Assembly (NCBI GenBank): GCA_034769895.1
Contig: CM068369.1
Span: 151,421,574-151,485,573, forward strand
Reading direction: 5' to 3'
Length of the DNA: 64,000 nt
Origin: Magicicada septendecula
Taxonomy: Eukaryota; Arthropoda; Insecta; Hemiptera; Cicadidae
Part shown: one piece after another, positions 26,925 through 40,269 of the stretch
Numbering within the stretch: position 1 is the first letter of the stretch
Layout of the letters: every line of letters starts with the position of its first letter
Made by a program: the position numbers and the translations under genes
The notes under the pieces: generated by a model
Database searches by the model: none
What the model was told of the DNA's origin: nothing
The model's input: only the letters and a program-made list of their open reading frames with translations

Positions 26925-29900
26925 ATGCCGGGCAGACCGAGAGGGAAACCTCCCGGAAGACGTTCCAGACCATTGGAACGCGTCACAGAACGCAGAAGAA
27001 GAAATACCGAAAGTGACGAACAAAGACAACTTCGACTTCAGCAAGATAGAGATGCTCAGCGCCAACGCAGACAAGACACATTCAATACTCAACGACAACA
27101 ATTAGTGCAAGTTAACAACTTTGTGTCATCAACTTATTTACTTCATCTCCATCAAAATATCAGTACAAGAAGAAGACTATATAAACTTCCAAAAACATAT
27201 TGTACTGCCCGCCTTTTCCCTAAAGACAATGAAGTGCAAACACATAGTGTCGGTGATATGGATAAAAAGTGCGTTTATTGCTCTGCAAGGTTGTTTTCAG
27301 GGGAGTTTAGTGATGATTCAGCTACCATGTGTTGCCACAAGGGAAAGGTTAAGTTAGAGCCCATTAAAGTTTGTGAAGAACTTCAAAACCTCATAGAGCA
27401 AAATGATGACTTCACCAAGAATTACCTAGAAAATATTATTTCAAATAATTAATGCTTGATGCCTTTTTACTTGGTGAAAATCCATTGTAAATTATAGTAA
27501 AAAATAAAACCATAAAATAATTTTAGTGATTTTCACTCGTCAATTTATTAAAATTATAAATCCATGACAGCTGTTTCGGCAGCACAGTGCCTTCATCAGA
27601 TGGTGTAAGCTGACTTAAACAGCCATCTTCTAATGCCAGCTTCAACCCCTTTTATCGCTGATAAACTTTTGTTGTTCGTCTTCAAACTCATGTAATGTGG
27701 TGTTAAGTTGTCCGTTAAGCACTTTTTGAAGAACCAAATATTCTGCGATGTAATTTTTGTACGGAGTAACACTTTAAAATACCACAAGGTCAACATGCTA
27801 GTTGTAGCATATTTCAAATAATTAATGCTTGATGCCTTTACTTGGTGAAAATCCATTGTAAATTATAGTAAAAAATAAAACCATAAAATAGTTTTAGTGA
27901 TTTTCACTCGTCAATTTATTAAAATTGACGAGTGACTATTCAGAGTCAGCTTACACCATCTGATGAAGGCACTGTGCTGCCGAAACAGCTGTCATGGATT
28001 TATAATTTTAATAAATTGACGAGTGAAAATCACTAAAACTATTTTATGGTTTTATTTTTTACTATAATTTTAATAGAAAATATTAGGCAATTCAACAATG
28101 CTCTGGCATTTGCTTCAATTCACATCAAATCGCTTGACATTCCTGGCAGGGGTCCATATTGTTTTAAATTACATGGGCAGGTGTATCATATGGTAGGAAG
28201 TTTACAACCTCCTGCAGGAGTTGCACCATCTTACGCTGGCCTTTTCGTTGTAGATTTTGATACTGCATTACAACATCGTGTAGTGAATGAAGCTAATAAA
28301 AACTGTTGCGAAGAAATAATGGTTACATTGCAATCAATGCTCGATACACATAATCCTTACGCACAGTTTTTTAAATATATAAAAGATTTGGATCAAACTA
28401 TACTGGATTTGCATCTACAATTTACGACTACCAATGCATTTCATCCTGGAAGATCGAATGAACCTGCAGTCAGTGAGGTGGCTGCTGTTTTTGTCACCAA
28501 TGACGGAACTCCACCAGGCAATGTTGATTTTGTTATGTATTCTAAAACAACTGGTGCACTTACTAAAATATCTTACCTGAACCCCCATTCTGATCCAATG
28601 TGCTATCCATTGCTTTTCCCATGTGGTGATTCTGGATGGACTGTTGGTCAGCCACATGTTCAAATTAATCGTACTGCATCGAGAACAGTCACAACTCAAT
28701 TACAATACTATTGCTATCGTTTAACAGTTAGAGATGGTTTCAGCTTACTTCATGCTTCTGGTAAATTATTTCAACAATACATTGTTGACAGTTATGTCAA
28801 AGTAGAAGGTTCCAGGTTGGCATTCGTTCGAGCCCATCAACAAGAACTCAGAGCTGATAGTTACAAAGGTTTGATGGACTTTCTTAACTCTGATGCTGAA
28901 CAAAGAGGAGCAGTTGGTGGAATTCCAGTTGTTCTCCTTCATCTTATATTGGCAGTCCTCGAAATATGCTTCAAAATTATCAAGACGCGATGGCTATTGT
29001 TGCCCGTCTAGGAAAGCCTGATCTATTCCTTACAATTACTTGCAACCCCAAGTGGACTGAAATTACCTCTCAATTGAAACCATATGAAAGAGTTGAACAC
29101 AGACCTGACTTAGTGTCTAGAGTTTTTCATTTAAAATTGCAACCGTTATTAGATGATCTTTTAAAAAAACATGTACTAGGCGTGGTCATTGGTTATGTTT
29201 GTGTAATTGAATTTTAAAAAAGAGGCCTTCCCCATGCACACATGCTGCTCATTTTGTCTAATGAAGATAAATTACGTTCAGTTGAAGATGTAGACTCATT
29301 AATTTGTGCAGAAATTCCAGATAAGGAAACAGATCCTCAACTTTTCGAAGTTATTCAGGAATGCATGGTACACGGACCTTGCGGTACGATCAATCCAAAC
29401 AGTCCATACATGCAAGAACAAAAATGTATTAAAAATTATCCAAAAGATTTTCAAGAAGAAACAAATTTAAATGTTAATGGTTACCCTATGTATAGACGAC
29501 GTGATAATGGCGCTACAATGACAGTTCGATCATTTACTATTGATAATAGGTGGATTGTACCATATTGTAGATTTCTCAGTAGAAAATATCGTTCCCATAT
29601 CAATCTCGAGCATTGTTTTTCAATCAAATCTGTTAAATATTTGTACAAATACGTGTATAAAGGACATGACTGCCCAGCTTTACGATTACGTTCAGATTCT
29701 GAAGGTCAACAACAACTCATTGTTGACGAAGTGGACATCTATTTGAACTGTCGTTATGTGAGCCTACCAGAGGCTATGTGGCGATTACACGAACGCCGAC
29801 TTCTCCACCGATCTCATACAATTGAGCGACTTCCTGTTCACTTACCGGAAGAACAAATGGTGTACTTTCAGGCCGGATTCGAAGCTGATGCTAACCGTGA

Positions 29901-30586
29901 TAGAGTCTCCAAACTCATGGCATTTTTTAAATTGTGCAATGAAAATATTGCCGCCCGCAATTACCTTTACCACGAATTTCCAGAACATTTTGTGTGGTCA
30001 AATGGACGATGGAATATTCGCAAAAAAAATACCAAGTGCTTTGGACGGATCTACACTGTCAATCCAGTCGACATCGAAAAATATGACCTCCGTGTACTAC
30101 TTCTGCACGTCAAAGGACCGCAGTCGTTTGACGATTTACGTACAGTTGATGGAATTCTGTGCAACTCATTTCAAGAAGCTGCAGAAAAATTACATTTAGT
30201 CATTAACGACGCCGAATGGAAAGAATGTTTGCAGGAGGCTGTCAGTCACAAAATGCCAACGCAATTGAGATGGCTTTTCGCTATCATCTGCATATTCTGT
30301 TCTCCTGCTAATATACCTGAGTTGTGGACAAAATTTCAGGACGCACTTTCAGAAGATTTTCAGAGACAGCACACGCCACCTGAAGCTTACAACCTCACAC
30401 TGCAAGAATTGGAAAATATTTTTAAATATCATGGTAGATCTTGCGAACAATTCAAACTGCCGACTCCTGTCGTAACCGTCGCACAACATACAACAGAAGA
30501 AACCTACAACGTAGAAGAAGAAAGTACGAACGGCAAGGCAGCTTATGAAAAGTTAAACCTAGAACAGATCACATTCGATTTTCAAA
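26925..30586 (+). pseudogene. Helitron Rep N-terminal and HUH nuclease region, disrupted
   Basis: The ATG at 26925 opens a basic N-terminus, a CX2C-type region (KKCVYCSARLF) and then the Helitron-specific N-terminal domain. A nested insertion (27440-28073) splits it. It resumes at RQFNNALAFASIHIKSLD and PGRGPYCFKLHGQVYH. A one-base frameshift lies near 28937. A TAA at 29215 falls six codons before the HUH metal-binding motif PHAH (His codons at 29233 and 29239). The catalytic tyrosine region KYLYKYVYKGHD is at about 29638-29673. The domain then runs open to 30586, where the reading frame is lost at the start of the helicase. Confidence 0.85.
27440..28073. mobile_element. Penelope-type terminal-repeat insertion in the Helitron gene
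   Basis: It is flanked by the 12-bp duplication TAGAAAATATTA (27428-27439 and 28074-28085). The first 120 bp recur directly at about 27812-27930. A ~100-bp part also recurs inverted at about 27955-28065. Two hammerhead-like boxes are present: minus-strand CTGATGA ... GAAAC at 27599-27573, and plus-strand CTGATGA, a GGCA/TGCC stem, GAAAC, AGCT, GTC at 27960-27993. No reverse transcriptase is visible. This tandem-plus-inverted arrangement of terminal repeats is typical of Penelope-like elements. Confidence 0.65.
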
Positions 30587-30601
30587 CTACCTGTACCCAT
30601 C

Positions 30602-31745
30602 TTGGACACATCGGCCTCATCGATTCGCACTCACACAAAGGATGCACAACTTCTTCGTGACTCAGATCTCATTATTTGGGATGAGATTTCAGTGGTTCCC
30701 AAAGATGCGCTAAGCGTTGTCGATCGACTTCTAAAGGACATTATGAATAATAATCTTCCTTATGGAGGGAAAATAATTCTGTTTGGTGGAGATTTTCGTC
30801 AGGTGTTACCCGTTGTTAGACATGCCAATAGAACAGCCATAGTTGAAAATACAGTTAAACGATCGCCCTTATGGTCTCATGTTAAAATTCATAAGTTGAC
30901 TCAAAATATGAGGGCAAATGATGATCCTGTTTTCACTGAATGGTTACTTAAATTGGGTAACGGTGATTTAGAAGTTCAAACAGATTACGAGAATGAAGCG
31001 ATCAAAATCCCGAAACATTGTTATTGTAATTATGATAGTATTATTACCACCATATTCAATGCCACAGAAATCAATGAACAAAATATTTCGCAGTTTTATT
31101 CAATGGCGATTTTATGTCCAAAAAACGATGATTGTACAAAAATTAATGAATATATCATTTCCAATTTGTTACTTGGAGAGGAAAAGGTTTACTTCAGTTC
31201 TGATTGTGTCCAACATGAAGAAACAGACAATGCTCAATTGTACCCCATAGAATTCTTAAACTCTTTGAATCCATCCGATTTACCACCTCATAAATTGATT
31301 TTGAAGAAAAATGCAATCATAATGTTAATTAGAAATCTTAACGCTAAACAGGGATTATAGTACCAATGGTACAAGGTTAGTGGTAACTCACTTAGGCGAG
31401 TACATCATCACTGCTACAATTATTCACTCCGATAAAACTGTGCTCATACCCCGGATTAACCTTACACCTTCTGATCCTGCTGTGCCTTTCCAAATGGTAA
31501 GAAAACAATTCCCCATAAAAGTTGCTTTCGCTATGACCATTAACAAAGCACAAGGTCAGACGCTTCAAAGGGCAGGATTGTATTTACCAGAACCTGTTTT
31601 TTCGCATGGACAGTTATACGTGGCTTTTTCACGAGTCCGTATGTTTAAAGATATCTTTGTTTGTGTTGTTGAAGATTCATACGGGCAAAAAGTGAACGAT
31701 GATCACGTCATAACCTCCAACATTGTTTTTAAAGAAGTTTTGTGA
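30602..31745 (+). pseudogene. Helitron Pif1-family helicase region, motif I deleted
   Basis: In two frames (30602-31360 and 31380-31745) the helicase motifs appear in order: LIIWDEIS (motif II, about 30665), GGDFRQVLPVV (motif III, about 30784), TQNMRAN (motif IV region), then after a frameshift near 31360 AFAMTINKAQGQT and QLYVAFSRVR (motifs V-VI, about 31530-31640). The segment that should hold the Walker A P-loop is missing between about 30575 and 30605, pointing to an internal deletion of some 60 codons. The stop at 31745 is the natural C-terminus. Confidence 0.85.
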
Positions 31746-31915
31746 AATTAATTTAAAAAAAAAACAAATGCGTATATAATACTGTATATAATGTTAATAT
31801 CATTTACAATAAGACTGATTTTGTTACTATTTTTTATAATAAAATATTTTGGATTGATAAATATTTACATTTACTTATTTCCACTTTATTATATTACGTA
31901 ACTGACCACTAAGGA

Positions 31916-31942
31916 TGCGAAGTATTCGCACGGGTCACCTAG
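31916..31942 (+). terminator. Helitron 3' hairpin and CTAG terminus
   Basis: A 6-bp stem with a 3-base loop, then CGGGTCAC and CTAG. In Helitrons this hairpin serves as the transposition termination signal. Confidence 0.85.
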
Positions 31943-32180
31943 TAAAATAAATAATTAAAATGTATTATAGCAAGTAAAGAAAATACATACAAACCTTTAT
32001 GTAAATGAGTGAATGTGAAAGAGTGGGGAATAAAGTTAACAATCCCTATTATTATTTATAAATAATAAATAAATACAATAAGTGTCAGTAGAGTGGTGAC
32101 AAAATAAGTGCGGGTTAATTACTTTTAAAAAAAGGAAAACCCATAAATAACACCAATAGTGAATTGTGGTGAAGGGTTTC

Positions 32181-32248
32181 ATCTCAGATTGAGATGTTAG
32201 TGAAGGCTTTGGTGTAAGTAGTTGTATTTGTGTTCTACACCAAAGCCT
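32181..32248. repeat. Two neighbouring perfect hairpins
   Basis: ATCTCA-GAT-TGAGAT at 32181-32195, and AGGCTTTGGTGTA (32204-32216) with its exact inverse (32236-32248) around a 19-base loop. I cannot assign a function. The rest of 31943-34050 holds no supported feature. Confidence 0.5.
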
Positions 32249-34059
32249 ATAGTTATTAACATTTGTAAACTGCATTCTAAGTTTGTGTGAGCCTACTGGC
32301 CAAATAAGAAAATGTGTATTAGAAACCAGGACCTATGAACAAATAATCTATTCATTAGCCAGTAATGCTTGATAAGATTGATAGGATGGAAGAATGGTAC
32401 ACCAAGTAGTTTATAATTATTTGTCAATTTATAAATGTAGAATTTGGCCGTGAAGGCAATACCTCGAAGGTAACATGTTAAAAGATTTTGTTCTAATTAT
32501 ATTATTTGTTAATTTATGATTGTAAACTTGTCCATGTAAACACTAATTTAAGTAATAAGTCAAAAGATGTCATTTTTAACTATTGTGAAAACTTGTTAAG
32601 GGTCAAGGCTCATGTAATAAGATGTAACTCAGAAAAAAGGGTTCAAAACCAAAATACCTAGGTAATAATAAATGTAATTTAGAATATATTAATGAAATGA
32701 TATTGATGGCCTAGGCCATAAGTTCCATACAAAGGAAATAATGTCAGAAATGCGTCTGGGAGACAGTTCTATTCTATGCTGCACTCCTGTAATATGGTGG
32801 TAAGTAACATAACGATAATATTGAGTTTAAAATTGGCATAGCACACTAGTACACAACTTTTTTTATTTGATGTTTACACTTGTATGTACCGTTAAAAATT
32901 TACTTTATAACAGTATCAAAACGTCATATCAAGAAAGTCAAACTTCTTAAATGTAATTAAAATATACTTAAGCTTAAGCTAACAAAGTAATTGCTTTTAA
33001 TCTATTTACAAAATATTTTCTAACGTGTATTCACCTGCATTAGGTATGTAGAATATCTTTGCTTGTCGTAAGTGGGACCTCTCTTATACCAAATTACAAC
33101 CGAAATACTGAAAACGAAACTTGGCCTGTTTTATAATATTTACTGAACAAAACAGTTAGCATTTACAACGATTGATGAACAAACCACAGTGGAATCACTA
33201 TTCTTAGCCACAGTCCACTTTAATAATAAATGGCAACAACGACGGAAATGACTTAATCAACGTCTGCTTGACACTTGTACAGCCATACAACAAGTTTTTA
33301 GTAGTTGATTTATATATCGTAATAGTAATAATACCATTTTAAAATGTAACTGACTGATGTATTTTATACTGCAAGTAATAGTCACTTGCAGTGTGACAAG
33401 GACAATTTTGTTCCCGAAAAGGGAAATAAGGTGGACTATTTTAATCAAATTTAAAACTAACTTTGTTAGTTTTTCTAAAACACATTATTTTCCTATAAAC
33501 TTTTGTACATTCCTTAAATTTTGACCTTGTATTTTTATTCATAAAACTGCTCTGTGTCCACAGTCAGTTAATATTTATTGACAATAGATTTAAAATCCTG
33601 AAGAAAAATATGCTTTTATCTGATAAAGTTAATTACGTTTTAAAGTCAGTTAACGTCCTCTTACTTATAAAACTACACACAAATGTATTTACAAAATTTA
33701 AGTTTAAAAATTCAGTTGATCAAGATTACATAGGACTGCTGTGATCTTTAAACAGTAAAAAAATTATTGAACAAAATAACTGGATGTCGTAATGCTGATT
33801 GTACTTAAAGGAACAATGGCGCTTGTGTTATAATTTTTCTTTCACTACTACAATTTTATAATAAGTACTAAACACAACCAATGGTGAAATGTTAATGATT
33901 GTTGTAATAAATGTTTACAAAAGTCCAAAACACAAATAAAAAACTTTTACACATTAACTCATAAAGAATCCTAATAAACTATTTGTAAGAAACAAATGAA
34001 TGCTACTAATGAGAAAATTAAATTTATGAAAAATATTTAGAGAAACAGTAGACCTAAAA

Positions 34060-34540
34060 AAAAATGTCTTCTTTATTGGTCGAACAGAAATATAGCTATC
34101 CTTGGCACTGTTGTCCATCCATATTTATCATAAGCAACGGAGATGTTTCTCCTCAGTTGATACACATTACTCACGGTGCTTTCTCTTCACTGAAACCTAG
34201 ACCGTCCTCTTGGTCACAGTCCACCAGGAGAATCCTTGTACAGCATTTAGACTGGGTAGGAGGTAATGCTGAGATCATCATATGCTGCATTTAAGTCTAT
34301 TTTTTCTCTGTCGCAATGCTCCATTTTTACATATTGGGCCTGCAATCCTCCTGATCAATTTTCGTTCGTATCTGTCCATTGCCGATGTATTAAGGATCCA
34401 GGTTTCACCGCTATACGCCATGACCGGTCTAAATTAAGGTTTTAAGACCTGAACTTCGTCGATTGGCTTCTTAATCTGCTCTACAAGATTTTATTTGAGG
34501 AAAAGTCTCTTCTGTTCCCGGCTGCAGTTCTTCTCCTTAT
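34060..34540 (-). pseudogene. Non-LTR reverse transcriptase C-terminal remnant
   Basis: On the minus strand, PVMAYSGETWILNT (about 34425-34385) and YERKLIRRIAGPICKNG (about 34375-34325) match the C-terminal region of RTE-like enzymes. The flanks are frameshifted. 34541-35980 shows no supported feature. Confidence 0.65.
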
Positions 34541-35984
34541 TTACTCCATTTTAACTCCTTTATTGCTCCTTTATTTACTCCATAAAGTATGTCTACATGT
34601 AAGGTCTGCGTTGAAAAATAAGTTGTGGGTAGAATCAGGTGGAGGAGAAAACCGAACATTAATAATAAAAATTTTACGTTGAGAATAATAGAATGTGAAG
34701 GATAGATAGTGAGGGAGAGAGTATGAGATGGGCTTAATATAGTAGACCCTGAAACGTCAAAAGGGTGTAAGTTAGGTAGTGATTTAATTATCTTCACGAT
34801 ACGACAGTGGAAGGACAGTAGTGACAGAATAATTTATCCGTTTAAGACACGGTGTGACAGCTCATAGTTGACAGTCTTTTGTGTTTCAAGGAAAATTGAG
34901 TATGACGTCACTACTGCGTCTTGTGTCTCACACCGTTTAATTTAGTATTCGCTCACAGCATTTAACGTTTTCTCTCAATATTGAAAATTGTGCACATTTC
35001 TGCAGTCTAATAAATTTTTCAAATTTGATTTATTTAAGATATTCTTGCAGGCAACTCACAAGCTATTATATGAAATAATTCACACTCTTTTCAATTTAAT
35101 ACCTAATTTAAAATCTTTAAATGATGATTCAAGTATAAGTTAAATAATTATACTTGATGATATTAATAAAAGTCCAAAACTTTTATATTTAATACATATA
35201 AACTTACTTAATCAGACTGGAATGGATTATACCTCTTACTTACTGTTTTACAAAGCGCTGCGTGTTTCTAAAATCTAATTCACTTACTTGTTTGTTACAC
35301 AACATTTAACGTGGCCAGTGTTTTCCTTAAATTAAAAAATTTGGTGTGTGAAACATTTCTTAGGCTAGCATAATAAATCAAGAAGGAACATCTTCTGAAA
35401 GAAAACAGAACAGGGAACAAACCTTTAAGATGTATTCAGAAACGATAAGCTGGGTTTAAAAAAACCGTTTGTCTCAAGGCATTCTGCAATGGGAAAGAAA
35501 GTCTCCAAAATATAAAAAAAAAATTATATAAAATCGACTCATACAATTTTAATAAAGTAATGAATGAGAAACAATAAGAAATGAACGAAAGAGTAATTTA
35601 CATGTAGGAGTTAAATGGTTGACAGACGAGGAGTGGAAAGTGGAATAATAGACCTCGTTACTGAAAGAAAATGTAAAAAATACTGTTAATTTTTTATAGT
35701 CTGTTTATTGTATACTGTTAATCATTGTATTAAATGTTTAAGTACGTTCTAATTAGTTCTAATTTTGGTGGTATTTTTTTGCTTAAATTTTTATTTTTTT
35801 AGTTATTACAGTTATAAATTAATAGACTAGAAGTTCTATAACATACAGAAACAAAACTATATGAATATATATGTGTCGTTAAGCAAAAATAAATAACATT
35901 AGAAACTAAATGGTATAGAACGGTTGATTTTAATTAGCCACGTTTTCATTTATTTTATTATATCAAATGTGAGTTTTGAATACC

Positions 35985-36480
35985 TGGGCTACAGTGTGTC
36001 TTATAATGCAAGCAACGACGTGGTGCATAAGTTGCATAAGTTCAACCTTATGCGCGGGACCATCAGGCGAACCTTAAGTCAGCAAGTAAAGGAACACGCC
36101 TAAAATTCTACAAGGGGGTTGGCTCTTCCCACACTCTTTATGGGTCTGAGAATTGGACTTTAACGAAAGGCCAGGCCAGTCGCATCCAAGCGACTGAAAT
36201 GAGATTTCTCAGGCACGTGCCAGGGTATACTCTCCATGATCATAGGAAAAACACAGATATACGGCAGGAACTGCATATTATTAGTATACTCGACAGGATC
36301 GCCCAGTATCGGCTGAATTGGTGGGAACATCTTTGCCGAATGGATGACTGCCGCATCCCCAAACAACTATGGAACTATAAGCCGAGGGGACGGAGAGGTG
36401 TGGGACGTCCGAGGACGCGCTGGAGTGACCAGCTGTAATATTTGCCTATTTGAGACCGGAACAAACCATTCTTCGTTTAA
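35985..36480 (+). pseudogene. RTE-like reverse transcriptase 3' end
   Basis: YLGYSVSYNASNDVVHKLHK (about 35980-36040) is followed in another frame by YGSENWTLTKGQ and the run MRFLRHVPGYTLHDHRKNTD through RLNWWEHLCRMDD, ending in RGRRGVGRPRTRWSDQL (36199-36438). These are classic C-terminal motifs. At least two frameshifts separate the pieces. Confidence 0.75.
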
Positions 36481-36679
36481 ACCTTGAGGATGATGATGAA
36501 GATGAAACCAAATGTGTAATTCAATACGAGCATGTGCTGTGGAGTGTGAAGATTTTGTTGACCATGATGATGATGCGGTCGGTCGTTGTCCTTTTAGAGT
36601 GACAGTAATGAGTGCGACGACAAAGAAATAAGAGAATTAAAGTTGTTATCATCATAATTGTCACCTTTAGCATGGATTA

Positions 36680-37720
36680 AACCGAAGATGGTTTGTTCCG
36701 GTCTAAAACAGAAAGACTAGAGCTGGTCACTCCAACGCTTCTTCCGACGCCCCACACCTCTCCGTCTTTTGGTTAATAATTCCATAGTTGCTTAGGGCTG
36801 CGGCAGTTATCCATTCGGTTACGATTTGCAACCATTTTAGCCGATATTAGGCAATTCTATCAAATACATTCATAACATTAAGCTCCTGCTGTACATCGAC
36901 ATTTCCTTTGCAATCTTGAAGAATGTATCATACCACGTGCCTAAGAAATCTCATTTCGACCTCTTAAATACAAGCGGCCTAGGATTTAGTTAAAGTAAAA
37001 TTCTCAGATCCATAAAAAAGTATGGAAAGTACCATCATCCTCTAGAAATTCAGGCGTGTTTCTTCGCTCGTTTATTTTAGAGTCCCCTTGATGGTCCAAC
37101 ACATATGGTTGAACTTGTGTAGCTTCTTCATGACATCATTGTTTGTATTGTACATTTCAGCCCAGATATTAAAAATTAATGACGTACTCCAGAATAGTAT
37201 CATTTATAAATAATTTAGGCTCGTATGGAATTACGTATGGAATTTCTCTAGTAAAATCAAGCACCTTGGTCTTTAATGTGGAGATTTACAATCCGAAATC
37301 CTTGCAGATTTGACTTAATGACTGTACAGCCATCTGCAAGCCGCTTTCCTAGTTTGACAGGTTAGTCTGGATATAAGCAAATAACAATGTGTTACCAATC
37401 ATAATATGTTCTGCAAGGTTCTTCTGCTCATTGTGTATGGCATCGTCTGTATATAAATTAAAAAGAAAAAGTGGCAATTGACAGATCTGTCGAACTCCAA
37501 AATTTATCAAGGTTACATTAGGAATTGTGCTTCTTTTTTCTGTTTCAAATAAGATTTTGTTTTCCACATAAAGACTAATGAGGTGTCGCGGGATCCCTTT
37601 GCCATTATTGCCCAGAGCCTGTCCCTATTCACTCTATCAAATGCCTTTTCAAAGTCGACAGAGAACACATTCAGGGGGATACATGTTCAGGGCACACATT
37701 AACTACTAAACTGTCGCAAG
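36680..37720 (-). pseudogene. RTE-like reverse transcriptase, palm to C-terminus, decayed
   Basis: This is an inverted, longer relative of 35985-36480. From right to left: TKAFDRVNRDRLWAIMAKG (about 37690-37595), LFLFNLYTDDAIHNEQ (about 37495-37420, the first palm block), an LLFAYIQTNL block where the catalytic aspartates are lost (about 37390), SLSKICKDFGL, and the final VWGVGR-type motif (about 36750). There are many stops. The two opposed copies lie only 200 bp apart. Confidence 0.75.
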
Positions 37721-37979
37721 GAAAATATAATCGGACGAATCGAATGTTGCTGACCATATCTTTGATTAAAAGGAAATGGTTTCAGGAAGGGCAGAACGTG
37801 TTTACATTGCATCATTACAGTAGCCCAAATGAAAAATCAGAGACATTAAAATTTTTATGTTAGTTAAAATTTATAATATTTGTTTGCTATTAAATTGATG
37901 TTGTAAATGTAGAAAAAGTAAAGAGATGAGAACGAGTAAGAATGAAAAATTGATTAACATATTATTGGAAGGAAAACAG

Positions 37980-38500
37980 TAGAGTAAGTACGTAATGTAA
38001 ATATTTGTGGTTTACGGTGACGAGGATTCCGGTTTACGGTGGTTTACGGTATTTGTGGTTTACGGTGACATTACTGACAGCAACGATTCCGATTGAGATA
38101 AAACAGATATTTGCTGAATGTTTTATTTTGAATGTGGTTTTATGTGGCAGCGAAACATGGGCAATCAAAACGAAAGTAGAAAGATAGAGAGCTATGGAGT
38201 ATCACCAAAAATAGGAGTTGAAAAGGAAACTGCTGAACGTAATATGAAAAAGAAAATACCTTGGTTTTATTTTCAGCCCGGTACCCGAAGTTCTGATAAC
38301 AGAAAATATCTTGATTGGGACACATATTGCTTAGAAACTGTCGGCAAATAGGGATCATAAAGGAAACGGTGAAGGAAAAGAGAGGACGGGGAAGAAGAAA
38401 ATTTGACATATTGGATGATATCAAAAACGGAATGAGCTATACTGAGATGAAGCCAAATGCTCAGAACCAAGTTGGAGAGCATAAGATGAGCCAATGAAGA
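37980..38500 (+). pseudogene. Non-LTR reverse transcriptase C-terminal remnant
   Basis: NVVLCGSETWAIKTK (about 38130-38176), then after a shift RGRGRRKFDILDDIKNGMSY (about 38390-38445). The tail motif is that of RTE/Jockey-type proteins. Confidence 0.65.
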
Positions 38501-39884
38501 GCATCTAGTTGAAATGAATATGACAAGTAATTTGGCTACTGGGAAGTATGCGATAATATGTACATTTTCCCTGTTACTAAAAATATCGCTTTCGATTATT
38601 GTATCCCTTTCGTAACTAAAAACATTTAGAAGTATCTTTTTTTACATTGTACGTGTACTATAATAATAGAAGAAAATATTATTAAATTATACGTATTACG
38701 GAAAATGAATATTTTAAAAATTGATTGCATACGATTGGGATGAATATTATTGTTTTTGTTTGCGTTGTGATTATAACATTATTGACATGTGATTAGTTAA
38801 AATTTTTCAACGTAACTAATACCACGTATATTTTGGAAAATCCTAAGCGAGAAGAAGTATCTATGTCAGCGAGAAATACATCGGCAATAACATCAAACAC
38901 TTGCTTCAACAATTGGTTGCTTGCTAACAATTGGTTTGCTTCAGCTGTTTCACAAACATAAAACAATCTTCAGTTGTTTGCTTCTAAACTAATAGGCACA
39001 AATTAACTTTATGTTATATCTTTACCTTATGGAAAAGCTAACCATTTTACGTATACAATTAAATTTTGTAAGTGATATGATATTAATCTTTTCCAGAAGA
39101 AAGTTAAAATATTGGATCGATAAAAAGTAGCTTTTCTACAAATTGAGTACACAAAATACACTAGTGCACTGTCGTGAATATATAAACTTATATGATAATA
39201 ATTTATTTTATAATGTTTTTCAATGGCGGCCTGCTTAATATTTGGCCTACACAGGCAGCGTTCAGTAATACTATGCGTTCACATTTGAACATTCTGCTCA
39301 CGTAACACGCAAACAACTGTAGCTGCCTCGGGGGCGACCGCACAACTTTAAAAAGTTTCGTTTACTCTATTCTCCTAGTCCTCTTTCTGTACTGTTAGAA
39401 TAAAACAGACAGGGCACTACAGGAACCGCTTTTTGGACTGATACTTTAAAGGAACATTTTAATTATTACAAATATAAAATTAAGTGGTTAAATAAATATA
39501 TACTTGCGTACACTGACACCTCACCTAAATTTTAGCATTGAGTTAATTTTTAGAATGATCATAGAGGTAAGTTTACATACAACTCGACAGTTATTTCTGG
39601 TACTCCTGAATTTTAATGCGTTTTTGATTCAGCCCCTAGGAAAAATATTAGGATGCTTTACGAGCAAAATTTGTTCCGTATAGTGCGATACGGGCCAGCA
39701 GAAACCTATTTCATAACCCAAAGGAAAATGAAAAATTAATAGAAAATAACTGCAAACATTTTCAAATAATAATGCATCAGACAAGCTTTAGCCCTTTACT
39801 ACTTATAAAACCCCTTCACATGGCTAAAACACATAAAATATTTAATACGCGGACGTAGAAGACGGTGGAGGGATACTGGAGGTT

Positions 39885-40195
39885 GAGAACCATTGTACTA
39901 CAGGCACTGGTATACGCTGATGATATATTGCTCATACATGAATCAACAGATAGATCTTAAGGTGCTGTAGTGAAATGTAAAGAGACAGAAAGGCACGCAG
40001 CTGAATATTATGAAAATTAAAGTTATGCACGTCGGGAAGGAAAAAGAAGAACCCTTGTACCTTGTAAATTACTTGTTATGGAGAACAAATGGGTCAGATC
40101 AAGATCTGCGAACATTTAGGTGTGATGTTTGCTAGAATGGGACTACATATTAAGTATTATCAGATTATCTGAAGAAACTCTAAACATTATGCAAT
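39885..40195 (+). pseudogene. Non-LTR reverse transcriptase palm fragment
   Basis: LVYADDILLIHES (about 39905-39945) is an intact YADD catalytic motif. The rest is frameshifted within 100 bp. 38500-39880 shows no other supported feature. Confidence 0.6.
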
Positions 40196-40269
40196 GAAAG
40201 CGCTCTTATAATGAAAACAGAAATAAGTAAGTAGCATTTAATTCACTGATTTTACATTCTTTTAGATAC

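Larger units (their letters stand above)
25924..31942 (+). mobile_element. Helitron, complete ends, inactivated
   Basis: The left end is TCTCTATATATTATT at 25924 and the right end is CTAG at 31939-31942. Twelve bases before the right end's last base lies the hairpin TGCGAA-GTA-TTCGCA (31916-31930). The flanking bases are A (25923) and T (31943), the expected A|T insertion site with no target duplication. Inside is a Rep/Pif1-helicase gene broken by a nested insertion, a nonsense codon, frameshifts and a deletion, so the copy cannot move on its own. The first 180 bp are present twice in tandem. Confidence 0.85.

Noticed and set aside
32740-32815. Short plus-strand stretch ending in GTAAGT that could be an exon
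   Set aside because: Only one site looks convincing and no frame connects to any other exon.
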